Source of the DNA: Gemmatimonadota bacterium
Lineage (GTDB): Bacteria > Gemmatimonadota > Gemmatimonadetes > Longimicrobiales > Gaopeijiaceae
Reading direction: 5' to 3'
NCBI GenBank assembly: GCA_022823145.1
Contig: JAJDXS010000068.1
Span: 1-38,800 of the forward strand
DNA: 38,800 nucleotides
Shown here: positions 38,127 to 38,800 of the stretch, piece after piece
How the letters are laid out: the number at the start of each line of letters is the position of its first letter
Numbering within the stretch: position 1 is the stretch's first letter
Made by a program: the position numbers and the translations under genes
Notes under the pieces: generated by a model
Database searches by the model: none
What the model saw: the letters and a program-made list of their open reading frames with translations, nothing else
What the model was told of the DNA's origin: nothing

Positions 38127-38800
38127 TCAGACGGGGGGCTTGGCGGCGGATGCGGGTGCGGCCGCGCCTCCCGCTCCGCGCATGACGAGCGCCATGAACC
38201 CGGACCCGGAGGAGCCGGAGCCGGACACCAGCATCGAGGCGAGTTCGCCGACCTTGAGCCCGGCCATTAGGCCGCAGACGACGAGCGGCATGAGCACGAC
38301 GGCCCAGAGCCAGAGTTCGAGCGGATCGGCGGTGCCGGTGCCCATGAGCGCATCGGCGTAGGTCGTGATGTAGCCCATGCCGACGCCCATGAAGACCCGG
38401 AGGATGGCCCCGGCCACGACGCCGTAGAGCGTGTAGACCATCATGGTCCGGAACCATCCCCAGAACAGGAACGCGAGCGGCTCGAAGAGCAGGAACGGGA
38501 TCAGCACCGGACCCAAGAGGATCGCGATGGCGAGCGCGACCTGCGCCCAGATCACCTGCGCGTAGGTGACGCAGAACAGCGCCAGCAGGCAGCCGACGAG
38601 AGAAGCGCCCATCACGAGCGACACGAGCGAGGAGAAGAGCACGGTGACGCCCGCCGTCACGACCGACAGGATGTTGCCGCTCGACCACGCCGCGCTCAGG
38701 TGCGCGCCGTAGGCCTGGACGAGCGCCGTCATCTCGGCGTACCCGGCCGACACCACGTCGGAGAGGAACAGGTTCTGGAGCCAGATCCCGCCTCCGGCGA
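38127..38800 (-). CDS. trbL: VirB6/TrbL-type channel protein (5' end missing)
   Basis: C-terminal 223 or so residues of a polytopic inner-membrane channel protein. The frame stays open to the window edge (GGIWLQNLFLSDVVSAGYAE), so the start lies beyond 38800; GTG codons at 38753 and 38756 are internal. Five or six hydrophobic helices follow, with the family's central pattern VGCLLALFCVTYAQVIWAQVALAIAILLGPVLIPFLLFEPLAFLFWGWFRTMMVYTLYGVV. The tail is a Gly/Ser-rich linker and an Ala-rich end, as in TrbL. It is the most upstream visible gene in the leftward operon. Confidence 0.85.
   Translation of the reverse strand, partial: AGGGIWLQNLFLSDVVSAGYAEMTALVQAYGAHLSAAWSSGNILSVVTAGVTVLFSSLVSLVMGASLVGCLLALFCVTYAQVIWAQVALAIAILLGPVLIPFLLFEPLAFLFWGWFRTMMVYTLYGVVAGAILRVFMGVGMGYITTYADALMGTGTADPLELWLWAVVLMPLVVCGLMAGLKVGELASMLVSGSGSSGSGFMALVMRGAGGAAAPASAAKPPV

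Larger units (their letters stand above)
24609..38800. mobile_element. Integrative conjugative element (left part)
   Basis: Everything to the right of tRNA-Pro has the content of a conjugative element: two tyrosine recombinases, an Xis-like HTH protein, a P4-type primase-helicase, ArdC, VirB11, VirD4, VirB8 and VirB6 homologues. All of it except the second integrase is leftward. The left end is inferred to be the tRNA 3' end. No second copy of the tRNA tail is visible, so the right end lies outside. The window ends within the VirB6-like gene. The relaxase and VirB4 ATPase would be expected beyond 38800. Confidence 0.8.

Noticed and set aside
24609..38800. Relaxase (TraI/VirD2/MobA) gene
   Set aside because: No HUH histidine triad or relaxase motif was seen in any frame; the two winged-helix proteins lack it. 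It may lie past the right edge.
24609..38800. Right attachment site copying the tRNA-Pro tail
   Set aside because: No second copy of the T-arm/acceptor sequence was seen by eye within the window.
1..38800. CRISPR array, rRNA genes or insertion-sequence transposases
   Set aside because: No regularly spaced repeats of CRISPR size, no rRNA stretches and no transposase motifs were found on either strand.
1..38800. Selenoprotein gene with in-frame UGA
   Set aside because: Prompted by selC, I looked for a conserved domain continuing past a UGA in the same frame and saw none in this window.

Overview
The window is high-GC DNA from a diderm bacterium. LPS genes (LpxH, LptE-like, a heptose-1-phosphate adenylyltransferase), a DUF5683-type protein, a large Asp-box (BNR) exoprotein and an Mrp cluster together fit Gemmatimonadota best. 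This placement is inferred from gene content only; no rRNA or other marker is present.

Region 1 (1-24.5 kb) is chromosomal core. From left to right it holds: a small membrane-anchored coiled-coil protein with 54-bp tandem repeats; a secreted Asp-box propeller protein; a small lipoprotein; an O-acetylhomoserine sulfhydrylase (metY); a leftward deoC plus two-domain aldehyde dehydrogenase pair; a PlsC-type acyltransferase; a selenocysteine tRNA; a DUF5683 protein; and lpxH diverging from two envelope lipoproteins (the second LptE-like). A tightly overlapping rightward operon follows: mrpE-F-G-A'(DUF4040)-B-C-D1-D2-X-D3, continuing into an HldE-type adenylyltransferase and rdgB. This would be a multisubunit Na+/H+ antiporter with three MrpD/NuoL-type channel subunits, no full-length MrpA and an 82-residue membrane protein of unknown role. 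A convergent DUF4105 gene ends the core.

Region 2 (24.5 kb to the right edge) is an integrative conjugative element starting at the 3' end of tRNA-Pro(UGG). Next to the tRNA are two complete tyrosine recombinases transcribed divergently from a shared AT-rich gap. A structured non-coding stretch (27.2-28.0 kb), a small HTH gene and a second repeat-containing gap follow. The rest, all leftward, is one long overlapping unit: TrbL/VirB6 (cut by the edge), TrbF/VirB8, a winged-helix protein, a 307-bp highly structured gap, the VirD4 coupling protein, TrbB/VirB11, a small acidic protein, ArdC-type antirestriction protein, a second winged-helix protein, a small membrane protein, a cysteine-rich zinc-ribbon protein and a P4-type primase-helicase. 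Conjugation, antirestriction and replication are thus co-transcribed. No relaxase, VirB4 or right attachment site lies in the window.

The most interesting unexplained signals are: two copies of a 39-bp nested inverted repeat whose stems differ by compensatory changes (4952-4990 and 12372-12410); the selenocysteine tRNA; the hairpin array at 27.5-27.85 kb; the structured gap upstream of the coupling-protein gene; and the unusual Mrp subunit set.
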